From Gammaproteobacteria bacterium (GTDB lineage: Bacteria > Pseudomonadota > Gammaproteobacteria > Immundisolibacterales > JAKLLR01), in assembly GCA_022014175.1 (NCBI GenBank), contig JAKLLR010000010.1:1-35247 (forward strand): a DNA stretch of 35,247 bases, given 5' to 3'. Of this stretch, positions 1 through 9,584 are shown one piece after another. Positions within the stretch are counted from its first letter, which is position 1, and each line of letters starts with the position of its first letter. Both the position numbers and the translations under genes were made by a program. The notes under the pieces were generated by a model. It had not been told where the DNA came from. It worked only from the letters and a program-made list of their open reading frames with translations, and ran no database searches.

Positions 1-1
1 A

Positions 2-85
2 TTCCCGGGTAAGCCCGCCTACCGAGGCTTAAATCCGTGGTTCTCGCACAAGGTTCGTGCTGACCAAGCACCATTATTTAATTGA
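2..85 (+). CDS. Possible 3' end of an upstream CDS truncated by the window edge (...FPGKPAYRGLNPWFSHKVRADQAPLFN*)
   Basis: Open frame from the window edge to TGA at 83-85; family not recognised. Confidence 0.25.
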   Translation, partial: FPGKPAYRGLNPWFSHKVRADQAPLFN

Positions 86-149
86 AACAGTGCAAACTGG
101 TGGCAGTTTCCCGTTGTCGCCGCTGTGACGCGGACAAGAACGAGGTGTT

Positions 150-626
150 GTGAGCATGACCCCACTCCTGAAATTCGTAATGGCCCTGCTGCTGTGTGGT
201 GTTGTGGCGGGCTGTGCCGGAATGCGGCCCGGCATGGAGCCGCCGGGATTGATGCTTACCAGTTTGCAGCTGACCGAGGTGGCGTTGCTGGCCCAGCAGT
301 ATGAGCTTGGGGTGAGGCTGCAAAACCCGAATCGGGAACCCCTGGTTGTGGAGGGTCTGCGTTACCAGTTGGACCTGAACGGCGAGCGTTTTGCCCGGGG
401 GGCTTCGGCAGCCGGTATTACGGTGCCCGGATATGGTGAGGCGGATCTGACCCTGCAGCTCTCTGTCAATACACTGCAGCTGGCGGGTCGACTGATGGCG
501 TGGATGGAGAATCCGCCGGAGGCGTTCGAGTACCGTATTCTGGGACAGATTGATCTGCAGGGGCTTGTTCGGGGGCTGCCATTCGAGTCCGCTGGTCGGG
601 TCAGCCTGAGTGCGGAAAGCCGATGA
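150..626 (+). CDS. LEA type 2 (LEA14/WHy-like) lipoprotein
   Basis: ORF with lipobox-like signal ([12 protein letters not shown]) and LEA14-like body ([34 protein letters not shown]). Start is GTG 150 or ATG 156. Confidence 0.75.
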   Translation: MSMTPLLKFVMALLLCGVVAGCAGMRPGMEPPGLMLTSLQLTEVALLAQQYELGVRLQNPNREPLVVEGLRYQLDLNGERFARGASAAGITVPGYGEADLTLQLSVNTLQLAGRLMAWMENPPEAFEYRILGQIDLQGLVRGLPFESAGRVSLSAESR

Positions 627-1462
627 TTCCCGAGGCCTTGCGCGAGGGGGATGGTCGTAAAGTTCGCTACGACTTCAACAAGTTGCAGAAGCGCTTGCGG
701 CGGCAGGTGGGTGAAGCCATTGCCGATTACGGTATGATCGAAGAGGGTGACCGGGTGATGGTCTGTCTCTCCGGCGGTAAAGACTCCTACGCCATGCTGG
801 ATGTTTTGCGCTGCCTCCAGCGCGCTGCGCCGGTCTCATTCGAGCTGGTCGCGGTGAATCTGGATCAAAAACAGCCGGGTTTCCCTGAGCAGGTGCTGCC
901 CGACTATCTGCGACAGGAGGGGGTGCGGTTTGAAATCCTTCAGCAGGACACTTACAGCGTGGTTAAGCGGCTGATTCCTGAAGGTAAAACCACTTGTGGT
1001 CTCTGTTCTCGGCTGAGGCGGGGGGCACTTTACGACTACGCCGCAGCCAACGGCATGACCAAAATCGCCCTGGGCCACCATCGGGATGACATTATTGAAA
1101 CCTTCTTCCTGAATCTCTTTTTCGGCGGCACTCTGAAGGCGATGCCGCCAAAGCTGCGCAGTGATGACGGCCGCAATATGGTGATTCGCCCCATGGCTTA
1201 CTGTCGTGAGTCAGATATTGCCCGTTATGCCGCAGAGCGGGCCTTCCCGATCATTCCCTGCAACCTCTGCGGCAGTCAGCAGAATCTGCAGCGGCAGACC
1301 ATCAAAGAGATGCTGGCCCAATGGGCGCGGCAACATCCAGGTCGTATCGAGACGATCTTTCGAAGTCTGGCCAACGTTGCGCCCTCGCAGCTGCTGGATC
1401 GATCCCTGTTCGAATTTGGCGAGCTGGCGACCGACGATTCCCGGTCCGTAGAATTTGTCTGA
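623..1462 (+). CDS. ttcA: tRNA 2-thiocytidine(32) synthetase TtcA
   Basis: PP-loop [26 protein letters not shown] and CNLCGSQ cysteine motifs, [19 protein letters not shown]; 4-bp overlap with the upstream gene. Confidence 0.95.
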   Translation: MIPEALREGDGRKVRYDFNKLQKRLRRQVGEAIADYGMIEEGDRVMVCLSGGKDSYAMLDVLRCLQRAAPVSFELVAVNLDQKQPGFPEQVLPDYLRQEGVRFEILQQDTYSVVKRLIPEGKTTCGLCSRLRRGALYDYAAANGMTKIALGHHRDDIIETFFLNLFFGGTLKAMPPKLRSDDGRNMVIRPMAYCRESDIARYAAERAFPIIPCNLCGSQQNLQRQTIKEMLAQWARQHPGRIETIFRSLANVAPSQLLDRSLFEFGELATDDSRSVEFV

Positions 1463-1549
1463 AAACCGCCAGCCGTAACCCGAATCACCCCGGTCCGGAG
1501 TACACTGATTTTCTAAACCGTTGATATTGGGTTTAATCGTGTCGGAGAT

Positions 1550-2002
1550 GTGGACATGACGGAAACTGTAGGGCAGGCCGGTATGGAACTCTGGGTTTTG
1601 TGGTTGCTGGCTTTTCTTCTGGGTTTGGCGGTTGGGGCGGCTCTGGTTTTTGCCCTTGGCCGAGTTGGCCCTGGCCGGTCTCGGGTCCAGCAGGAGCTGG
1701 AACTGAGCCGGCAGGAAATGGACCGCTACCGCAGTTCTGTGGATGCCCATTTTCGTAAAACCGCAGAGCTATTCGAGACCATGAGCAGCCACTACCGGGG
1801 CATATATCAGCACATGGCAGAGGGTGCGCAAACCCTGTGTCAGCCTGACGAGGGCTCAGGTCGATTGGGGTTTTCTGGCGATGCGTTACCTTTTGATGCG
1901 ACCAGCGAAAGGGATGCGACCAGCGAGAGGCCAGAGGCGGCAACGGCGTCTGTGCAGCTGCCACCAGATGAGGTCGTTCGCCGATCCGGGGGTGCGGCAT
2001 GA
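1550..2002 (+). CDS. YhcB/ZapG-family (DUF1043) inner-membrane protein
   Basis: Single N-terminal TM followed by QQELELSRQEMDRYRSSVDAHFRKTAELFETMSSHYRGIYQHMAEGAQTLC, typical of DUF1043. Confidence 0.8.
   Translation: MDMTETVGQAGMELWVLWLLAFLLGLAVGAALVFALGRVGPGRSRVQQELELSRQEMDRYRSSVDAHFRKTAELFETMSSHYRGIYQHMAEGAQTLCQPDEGSGRLGFSGDALPFDATSERDATSERPEAATASVQLPPDEVVRRSGGAA
1895..1930 (+). repeat. 18-bp in-frame tandem duplication in the YhcB/ZapG-like gene
   Basis: GATGCGACCAGCGAAAGG (1895-1912) then GATGCGACCAGCGAGAGG (1913-1930), 17/18 identical; encodes DATSERDATSER. Confidence 0.9.
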
Positions 2003-3444
2003 TGGATCGGGGTACCAAGATTCTGGCGACACTGGGTCCCGCCACCTCTAGCGAAGACGCATTAGCGGAGCTGGTGGAGGCCGGGGTCGATCTGGTTCGA
2101 ATCAATTTCTCCCACGGTGATGCTGAGACCCATCGCCAGGTAGTCGAAAGGCTGCGTCGTCAGGCTGCGCTGGCTGATCGGGAGATCGGTATCCTGGCGG
2201 ACCTGCAGGGGCCAAAGATCCGCATTGGCCGCTTCGCCGATGGTCCCATCACCCTGGCCACCGGCGATGCCTTCACGATTGACTGTGCCCGGACTGCGCC
2301 CGGGGATCAGACGGTCGTGGGGACTTCATATACCGCGCTGGCGGCGGATGTCTCCGCTGGTGACAAGTTGCTGCTGGATGACGGCCGCATCTGCATGGTG
2401 GTGGAACAGGTTGAAGGCAGCGCGGTGCACTGCAGAGTGGAAATCGGTGGTGATCTATCCAACAACAAAGGGCTGAACCGCTTCGGTGGCGGGCTGTCGG
2501 CCCCCGGACTGACCGAAAAGGATAAAGCTGATATCAAGACAGCGGCAGACCTGGGGGTGGACTATCTGGCGGTCTCATTCGTCCGCAGTCGTGATCAGAT
2601 CATGCAGGCCACCGCCCTGTTTCGCACCGCCGGTGGCACCGGTGGCATGGTCGCCAAAATTGAGTGTGCGGAAGTGCTGGATGTGATTGATGAGGTGATC
2701 GAAGCGTGTGACGCGGTTATGGTTGCCCGCGGCGATCTGGGGGTCGAGATTGGTGACGCCCAGCTGCCGGCCGTGCAGAAAATGTTGATCCAGAAGGCCC
2801 GCAACATGGATCGTGCGGTGATTACTGCGACTCAGATGATGCAGTCGATGGTGAGCAGCCCGGTGCCGACCCGGGCGGAGGTCTTCGACGTGGCCAATGC
2901 CGTGGTGGACGGCACCGATGCGGTGATGCTGTCGGAGGAGTCCGCCACGGGTGAATACCCGGCTGAAGCGGTGCGCAGTATGGGCCGGATCTGCCATAGT
3001 GCAGAGCAACAGATCGCTAGCGGCGAGTCCGGTCACCGGATTGAGAGTGGTCAGCGGCGGGTGGATGAAGCCATCGCCAGCGCCGCCATGTATGCGGCGC
3101 GTTATCTGGGCGTGCAATCCATTGTGGCGCTCACCGAGTCTGGCGCGACAGCCCTCTGGATGTCCCGAATCAGTACCGAGATCCCGATTTTCGCCCTCTG
3201 CCGAACCCCTGAAGTGCGGGGCCGAATGACCCTGTTGCGGGGGGTCTATCCGGTGGCGTTCGACACCACCAGCAGTGATGTCACCCGGGTCAATCAGGAG
3301 GCGATCTCTGTATTGCTGGGGCGCGGCATGGTCAAGGAGAATGACCTGGTGCTGATCACCAAGGGAGATCTCATGGGGGTTCGCAGTGGCACCAACTCAA
3401 TCAAGATTATCCGGGTCGGTGATCTGGTGACGTCGATCTATTAA
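1999..3444 (+). CDS. pyk: Pyruvate kinase
   Basis: TKILATLGPATSS, INFSHGD, ADLQGPKIRIG, MVARGDLGVEIG, ITATQMMQSM motifs. Confidence 0.97.
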   Translation: MMDRGTKILATLGPATSSEDALAELVEAGVDLVRINFSHGDAETHRQVVERLRRQAALADREIGILADLQGPKIRIGRFADGPITLATGDAFTIDCARTAPGDQTVVGTSYTALAADVSAGDKLLLDDGRICMVVEQVEGSAVHCRVEIGGDLSNNKGLNRFGGGLSAPGLTEKDKADIKTAADLGVDYLAVSFVRSRDQIMQATALFRTAGGTGGMVAKIECAEVLDVIDEVIEACDAVMVARGDLGVEIGDAQLPAVQKMLIQKARNMDRAVITATQMMQSMVSSPVPTRAEVFDVANAVVDGTDAVMLSEESATGEYPAEAVRSMGRICHSAEQQIASGESGHRIESGQRRVDEAIASAAMYAARYLGVQSIVALTESGATALWMSRISTEIPIFALCRTPEVRGRMTLLRGVYPVAFDTTSSDVTRVNQEAISVLLGRGMVKENDLVLITKGDLMGVRSGTNSIKIIRVGDLVTSIY

Positions 3445-3461
3445 ACCGGGTTGGGTTGCGA

Positions 3462-4016
3462 TTAAGCCAGGTAGCGGCTCCGTAGCCGGTCCAGCGCCTC
3501 GTGCATGCTCTGATAGCGCCCGGTTGCCTGGTCTTCGGCCTGTAGAGAACTCAAGGTGGCGCTCAGGCTCTCGGCGGAGACCGGGTCGAGTTTCTGATCC
3601 AGCGGATCAAACAGCTTTTCGTTCTCCAGTTGGAGATGTCTGCGGCTCATGCTGATGTACTCCTGGCTGGCATCGCAGAACTCCGCCATGCGGTTGCGGC
3701 CCTCCCGCATGCCGGCAATCGCCTCCTGGATGCGTTCGATCAAAGTCAGGGCCTGCTGATGTTCCAGCAGCATCTTGTGGACCGCCCCGTGGTCCGCCCC
3801 CATCCCGATTTTGCTGAGTTCCGGTAGCAGGTAATCCTCCTCCTTGCCATGATGATCAATCTCCGAGAAGTTCTCGAGAAAGCGGGCCATGTCGGCGATA
3901 TCCTCAGCGGCGACCAGCGCTTCACTCTCCATTGCCTGGCAGATGCCCTCCAGAATCTGGAGCATTCCTGACAGTTCCGTATGTTCGTTGCGGAAACACT
4001 GGGTTGGCACGGTCAT
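3462..4016 (-). CDS. Hemerythrin domain-containing protein
   Basis: Helical protein with spaced H/E residues (HTELSG, HHGKEEDYLLPEL, HKMLLEHQQ, RRHLQLENEKLF). Start at ATG 4016 has SD aggagaaagg; the ORF track start at 4034 is upstream of that SD. Confidence 0.85.
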   Translation of the reverse strand: MTVPTQCFRNEHTELSGMLQILEGICQAMESEALVAAEDIADMARFLENFSEIDHHGKEEDYLLPELSKIGMGADHGAVHKMLLEHQQALTLIERIQEAIAGMREGRNRMAEFCDASQEYISMSRRHLQLENEKLFDPLDQKLDPVSAESLSATLSSLQAEDQATGRYQSMHEALDRLRSRYLA

Positions 4017-4200
4017 CGCCTTTCTCCTGGGCAACCGGAAGGGTCGCCCGTTGAAACATGGTAGCTAGCAGAGCTTGCCATCCCAGGTCGGTTCGCGCCA
4101 GTGGCGTTTGAATTGTCCCGGACAACTGCCAGACTGACTTGCTAATACTCCGCCGCCGGTTTGATTAAGCGGTTAACTCAACGATGGAGCAACAGGCGTT

Positions 4201-5091
4201 ATGGTGAATTTAATGGCGTTGGCCGGGTTGGTCGTTCTGTCGCTGACGGTGGCTTTTGACTGTCGCGCGGACACCAGCCTATGGCGGGTAACCGATGGTG
4301 ACCGGACGTTACTGCTCGGCGGCACCATCCATCTGCTCGGCGGCATCATCCATCTGCTCGGCGAGGGGGACTACCCGTTGCCCGCAGAGTTCGACCGGGC
4401 ATTTGCCGAGGCGGTCGAACTGATGTTCGAGACGGATCTGCAGGCGCTGGAAGCGCCGGCCTTTGGTCAGGAGCTGGCAGCCCGGCTCAGTTATCCCCCC
4501 GAGGAGTCTCTCCGTGCTGACCTGAGTCTGCCCACGATGCGAGCTCTGACGGCGTACTGTAAGCAAACCGGCCTGCCGCTGGCGGTGCTGGAGCGTTACC
4601 GGCCACCTCTGGTGGTGCTGACCCTGCTGAATGCCGAGTTTCAGCGTATCGGTCTGGTTGCGGCGGGGGTGGATGCGCACTTTTATAAGCGGGCCAGAAC
4701 TCAGGGTAAGCCGACCCTGCAACTGGAGGCCCCAGGTGAGCAGCTGGGGTTCATCGTCAACATGGGGCGGGGTCAGGAAGATGCGCTGATCAGAGCCACC
4801 TTGCGGGACATCAGTGAGATGGAGGCTATGATTCGCCGGATACTGCCTGCGTGGCGGGAGGGGGATCATGGTCGTCTGGCGGCTGATCTGCTTGAGCCGA
4901 TGCGGCAGGAGTCGCCGCAGCTCTACCAGGATCTGGTGGTCAGTCGTAATCAGGCCTGGATGCCGAAAATCAGGGCCCAACTGGAGGATTCGGGTACGGA
5001 GCTGGTGCTGGTGGGTGCGTTACATCTGCTGGGTCCGGACGGGTTATTGCAGGGTTTGGTGGAATCCGGCTATGGGGTAGAGCCTTATTAA
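4201..5091 (+). CDS. TraB/GumN family protein
   Basis: Signal peptide, SLWRVTDGDRTLLLGGTIHLL, EGDYPLPAEFDRAFAEA, LVLVGALHLLGPDGLLQGL. Confidence 0.88.
   Translation: MVNLMALAGLVVLSLTVAFDCRADTSLWRVTDGDRTLLLGGTIHLLGGIIHLLGEGDYPLPAEFDRAFAEAVELMFETDLQALEAPAFGQELAARLSYPPEESLRADLSLPTMRALTAYCKQTGLPLAVLERYRPPLVVLTLLNAEFQRIGLVAAGVDAHFYKRARTQGKPTLQLEAPGEQLGFIVNMGRGQEDALIRATLRDISEMEAMIRRILPAWREGDHGRLAADLLEPMRQESPQLYQDLVVSRNQAWMPKIRAQLEDSGTELVLVGALHLLGPDGLLQGLVESGYGVEPY
4312..4363 (+). repeat. 21-bp in-frame tandem duplication (about 2.5 copies) inside the TraB/GumN gene
   Basis: CTGCTCGGCGGCACCATCCAT (4312-4332) followed by CTGCTCGGCGGCATCATCCAT (4333-4353), 20/21 identical, then CTGCTCGGCG. Confidence 0.9.
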
Positions 5092-5111
5092 TTTTCCGCC
5101 CTTGAAAAATC

Positions 5112-5132
5112 AAATGAGAAGCATTATCATTT
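5112..5132. promoter_or_regulatory. Fur-box-like imperfect palindrome
   Basis: aaatgagaagcattatcattt; arms AAATGA.AA...TT.TCATTT; core GAGAAGCATTATC matches 11/13 of GATAATCATTATC. Confidence 0.45.
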
Positions 5133-5177
5133 AGCTATGCTAGCAGTTTATCTGTTAGTTCTCCTTCCTCAAATTCT

Positions 5178-5204
5178 GCCCCCGTCTTTACGGGGGCTTT
5201 TTTT
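5178..5204 (+). terminator. Rho-independent terminator
   Basis: GCCCCCGT-CTTT-ACGGGGGC stem-loop followed by TTTTTTT. Confidence 0.9.
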
Positions 5205-5264
5205 GCCCACAATCTGGCCTGCCCGGATGCGGGTGACATTCTGAACTAACCGGGCATCTCGGAT

Positions 5265-6932
5265 TCAGCGGACGTCGGCGAGCCCCTGCCGTCGTGGATC
5301 GCTGGCCGCCCGTATGTGGCCGCTGGCCCGATCCCACCAGATTGCCTGCATATTGCCGTAGCGGCGGCCCACCGGTTTTAGCTGGTGGCCCAAGGCACTG
5401 AGCCCGTCCTGTTGGGCGCTGCTCAGGCCGTCAGTTTCAAACTGGATGACATCCGGCAGAAACTGGTGGTGATAACGGGGTAGGCTGACCCAGGATGCGG
5501 GGTCTTTGTTGCCTTCGCCGAACTCCAGGGCCGCCAGCAGCACCATGGTGATGATCCGGCTGCCGCCGGGGGTGCCCAGGACTGCGACGTCGTCACCGAT
5601 CTCCAGAAAGGTCGGGGTCATGCTCGACAGGGGGCGCTTGCCCGGGGCGATGGCGTTGGCCTCCGCGCCGACCAGGCCGTAAGCGTTGGGCAGGCCCGGT
5701 TTGCTGGAGAAGTCATCCATCTCATCGTTCAGCAGCACGCCGGTGCCCGGAGGCACGAAGCCGGAGCCAAATGGCAGGTTAACCGAGAGGGTTGCGGCGA
5801 CCCGGTTGCCATCACCATCAATAATCGAAAAGTGGGTGGTGTCCCGCCCCCGTTGCAGCTTAGCCCGCCCGGGCAGCATGGCACTGGGGGTGGCGCGGTC
5901 TCTGCGAATGCCCGCGGCCAGTCCGGCGGCGTAGGTCTTGTCGATCAGTTGAGCGACCGGCACTTGGGTGAAATCCGGATCCCCCAGATACTGGGCCCGG
6001 TCCCGGTAAGCCCGGCGCATCGCCTCCACCACCAGATGTTTGCGGGTGATGTCATCGACCTCGTCAAGCGCATAACGTTCCAGGATATTCAGCGCCGTGA
6101 TCAAAGCCACGCCGCCGGAGGAGGGTGGTGGTGCGGTGGTGATTTTCATCTGCCGATACTGGCCGGTCACCGGGGTCCGCTGCTTGACCCGGTAAGCGGT
6201 CAGGTCCTGGGTCCGCCAGTGACCCCCTGCGGCATTCACCCCGGCAATCAGCTGCTGGGCGACCAGACCGGTATAGAAGCCGTCCCGGCCCTGTTCGGCG
6301 AGGGCTTCGAGGGTTTTGGCCAGATCTCCCTGTACCAGCCTGAAACCGCTGGCTGGCGCGTCGCCCCGGTCGAGAAAAATCGCTGCGGCGGCGGATGATG
6401 CCCGTAGTGCGTCGAGGCGGTAACCAACCATCTTGAGATAGTGCTCATCCACCACAAAACCGTCACGAGCCAGACGGATGGCAGGTGCCAGACTGGTGGC
6501 GAGGGGCAGGTTGCCATAGGTCTCCGTCAGATGGACCAGCCCGGCGGGTAGCCCCGGAATTCCCGCGCTCAGTGGGCCGTCGATGGAGAGTTTGGGGATC
6601 GGCTCGCCGGTGGCGTCCAGATACATGTCAACCCGGGCGGACAGCGGCGCCCGCTCGCGCCCGTCGACCATGGTACTAAAGTTGTCACTGGCGCGATGCA
6701 GCAGCCAGAAGCCGCCACCACCGATACCTGAACTGCTTGGCTCGACGACCGCCAGTGCTGCGCTGACGGCGACAGCGGCATCGAAGGCATTACCCCCCCT
6801 GCTCAGAATCTCGAAACCGGCCTCGGTGGCCAGGGGGTAGGCGGTGGCGATGGCGGCCGGTGCCGCCTCCGCCGGGTTGACGAAAACCCCAAGCCAGAGC
6901 GCCAGGAGCAGGCCAATTCGCTGTTTGGCCAT
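5265..6932 (-). CDS. ggt: Gamma-glutamyltransferase
   Basis: Signal peptide MAKQRIGLLLALWLGVFVNPAEA; GGNAFDAAVAVSAALAVVEPSSSGIGGGGF; DTTHFSIIDGDGNRVAATLSVN (candidate catalytic Thr); PPSSGGVAL; GTPGGSRI. Start trimmed to ATG 6932 because the upstream extension overlaps the ferredoxin gene. Confidence 0.95.
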   Translation of the reverse strand: MAKQRIGLLLALWLGVFVNPAEAAPAAIATAYPLATEAGFEILSRGGNAFDAAVAVSAALAVVEPSSSGIGGGGFWLLHRASDNFSTMVDGRERAPLSARVDMYLDATGEPIPKLSIDGPLSAGIPGLPAGLVHLTETYGNLPLATSLAPAIRLARDGFVVDEHYLKMVGYRLDALRASSAAAAIFLDRGDAPASGFRLVQGDLAKTLEALAEQGRDGFYTGLVAQQLIAGVNAAGGHWRTQDLTAYRVKQRTPVTGQYRQMKITTAPPPSSGGVALITALNILERYALDEVDDITRKHLVVEAMRRAYRDRAQYLGDPDFTQVPVAQLIDKTYAAGLAAGIRRDRATPSAMLPGRAKLQRGRDTTHFSIIDGDGNRVAATLSVNLPFGSGFVPPGTGVLLNDEMDDFSSKPGLPNAYGLVGAEANAIAPGKRPLSSMTPTFLEIGDDVAVLGTPGGSRIITMVLLAALEFGEGNKDPASWVSLPRYHHQFLPDVIQFETDGLSSAQQDGLSALGHQLKPVGRRYGNMQAIWWDRASGHIRAASDPRRQGLADVR

Positions 6933-6934
6933 GA

Positions 6935-7695
<761 letters not shown>

Positions 7696-7698
7696 GAT

Positions 7699-8286
7699 TC
7701 AGGTGCTCGTGGGCGGCTCGGTTATTCGCAGCAGCCGGTAACGAACGGCCCCTGCCTGTTTGTCTTTCAGTTGTTGCCAGTTCACGGGCCAGGCGGGGTT
7801 CAGTTCCGGCTCACTCTCCAGATAGATCAGTGTGCCGGGTTTACACCAGGGCCATTTTGCCAGGGTGTCTATGAGTTCGCCCGCCAGGTTGCTGTTGAAT
7901 GGCGGGTCCAGGAATACCAGGCCCGGACGACTGGCTTCAGCGGTGAGGGTGTTCAGATAGTCTAACGACTCCGCCCTGACCAGATCGACCTGCTTCAGTG
8001 CGCCCAGCTGCTCCGCAGATTGGCGTAAATTCTCCACCACCCTTCGGTCTCTGTCCACTAGCGTTGCGTGGCCCGCGCCCCGGGAGAGGGCCTCCCAGCT
8101 GAGGATGCCAGAGCCGGCACAGAGGTCAAGGCAGCGTATGCCGGTGATCTCCCGCTGCAGCCAGTTGAACAGAGTTTCCCGTACCCGATCAGGTGTTGGG
8201 CGAAGCTCGCTCAATTCCGGGAACGCCACTACCCGGCTGCGCCATTTGCCGCCGATGATGCGCAGACGGCCCCGGGGTTTGTTCAA
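7699..8286 (-). CDS. rsmD: 16S rRNA (guanine(966)-N(2))-methyltransferase RsmD
   Basis: RIIGGKWRSRVVAFPELSELRPTPDRVRETLFNWL, LDLCAGSGILSWEALSRGA, VFLDPPF. Confidence 0.95.
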   Translation of the reverse strand: MNKPRGRLRIIGGKWRSRVVAFPELSELRPTPDRVRETLFNWLQREITGIRCLDLCAGSGILSWEALSRGAGHATLVDRDRRVVENLRQSAEQLGALKQVDLVRAESLDYLNTLTAEASRPGLVFLDPPFNSNLAGELIDTLAKWPWCKPGTLIYLESEPELNPAWPVNWQQLKDKQAGAVRYRLLRITEPPTST

Positions 8287-9584
8287 TCCGAGTCGCTGCC
8301 GCCGACGGTGAGTGTCACCAGCCGGTCCGGTTTGATGCGCCGGGCAAAGGCCTGCTGCACGTCGGCCCGGGTGACGGCGGCGACCCGCTGGCTGAAGCGA
8401 TCAAGATAATCCAGGGGCAGATCGTAGAAACCGATGACCGCAAGATAGTTGAGGATCTTGCTATTGCTGTCCAGCCGCAGGGCAAAGCCCCCCAGAATGT
8501 TCTGTTTGGAGCGCTCCAGTTCCGCTTCATCCGGGCCTGCAGCAACAAAGGCTTCTAGCTCCTGCCGCAGCAGTGCGACCGCTTCACCCGCTTGCTCTCC
8601 CTTGGTCTGCATGCCGAGGGTGAAGGGGCCGAGTCCCCTCATCGGAGAAAAGTAGCTGTAGACACTGTAGGCCAGTCCCCGCTCCTCACGAATGGTGCGA
8701 AAGAGTCGAGAGACCAGGCCGCCGCCACCTAGAATATGGTTACCCACGTAGAGGGGGAAGTAGTCCGGATCCAGCCGACTCATGCCGGGCTGGCCGATAC
8801 GGATATGGGTCTGGCTTGACGGGTGCGGCAGGTGTTTCTCAACAGCCCGCTCCAAGGGTTTCACCGATTCGATTGCAGTCGGCGCCTGGCCTTTCGGTAG
8901 TGCTCCGACGAGACGGTCTGCAAGGGTAGCGGCGCCCTGACGATCCAGATCCCCGACAATGGCAACCAGGGCGCCAGCTGCGACGTAATAGCGCTGATGG
9001 AAGGCGATAATCTGTTCCCGGCGGATGTCGGTGATGCTCTCGGTTGTCCCCGAGGGCAGTGAGCCGTAGGGATGACTGCCATAGAGCGCTTTCTGGTAGG
9101 CCCGGTTTGCCACCGCCTCGGGGGATTGAGCTTCGGCCTGGAGTGCCAGCAGCATGTTGGCCCGGTCCCGCTCCAGACTGGAGGCGGGGAAGCTGGGCCT
9201 GGTCAGTAATTGGCTCATCAGTTCGCTGGCCGGCCTTAGATAGTCAGCTTCACTAAGCGCACGCAGCTGCATCCAGGCCATCTCCTGATCTGCGCCGTGG
9301 CTGAGGCGCACGCCGAGCCGGTCAAAACCGGTGGCAATGGCGTCCGCGTCCAGCTCGCCGGCACCCTCGACCAGCAGGCCATTGGTCAGCAGGGCCAGCC
9401 CGGGGCTATTACCGTCCCGTACGCTGCCGGCATCAAATACCACCCGCACATCCACCATCGGCAGATCGCGGCTTTCGACAAAATAGACCGGTACCCCATT
9501 GGCGGTTTGCCAGTGCTGGATCTCAACGGCTTGGGCAACACCCCCGGAGAGTGCGATCAGCAAGAACAGGCTGAGCCGGATCAC
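8283..9584 (-). CDS. M16 (insulinase) family protein, likely non-catalytic partner lacking HxxEH
   Basis: M16 fold signature (NGVPVYFVESRDLPMVDVRVVFDAGS; GGGGLVSRLFRTIREERGLAYSVYSYF) with no HxxEH motif. Confidence 0.9.
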   Translation of the reverse strand: MIRLSLFLLIALSGGVAQAVEIQHWQTANGVPVYFVESRDLPMVDVRVVFDAGSVRDGNSPGLALLTNGLLVEGAGELDADAIATGFDRLGVRLSHGADQEMAWMQLRALSEADYLRPASELMSQLLTRPSFPASSLERDRANMLLALQAEAQSPEAVANRAYQKALYGSHPYGSLPSGTTESITDIRREQIIAFHQRYYVAAGALVAIVGDLDRQGAATLADRLVGALPKGQAPTAIESVKPLERAVEKHLPHPSSQTHIRIGQPGMSRLDPDYFPLYVGNHILGGGGLVSRLFRTIREERGLAYSVYSYFSPMRGLGPFTLGMQTKGEQAGEAVALLRQELEAFVAAGPDEAELERSKQNILGGFALRLDSNSKILNYLAVIGFYDLPLDYLDRFSQRVAAVTRADVQQAFARRIKPDRLVTLTVGGSDSD

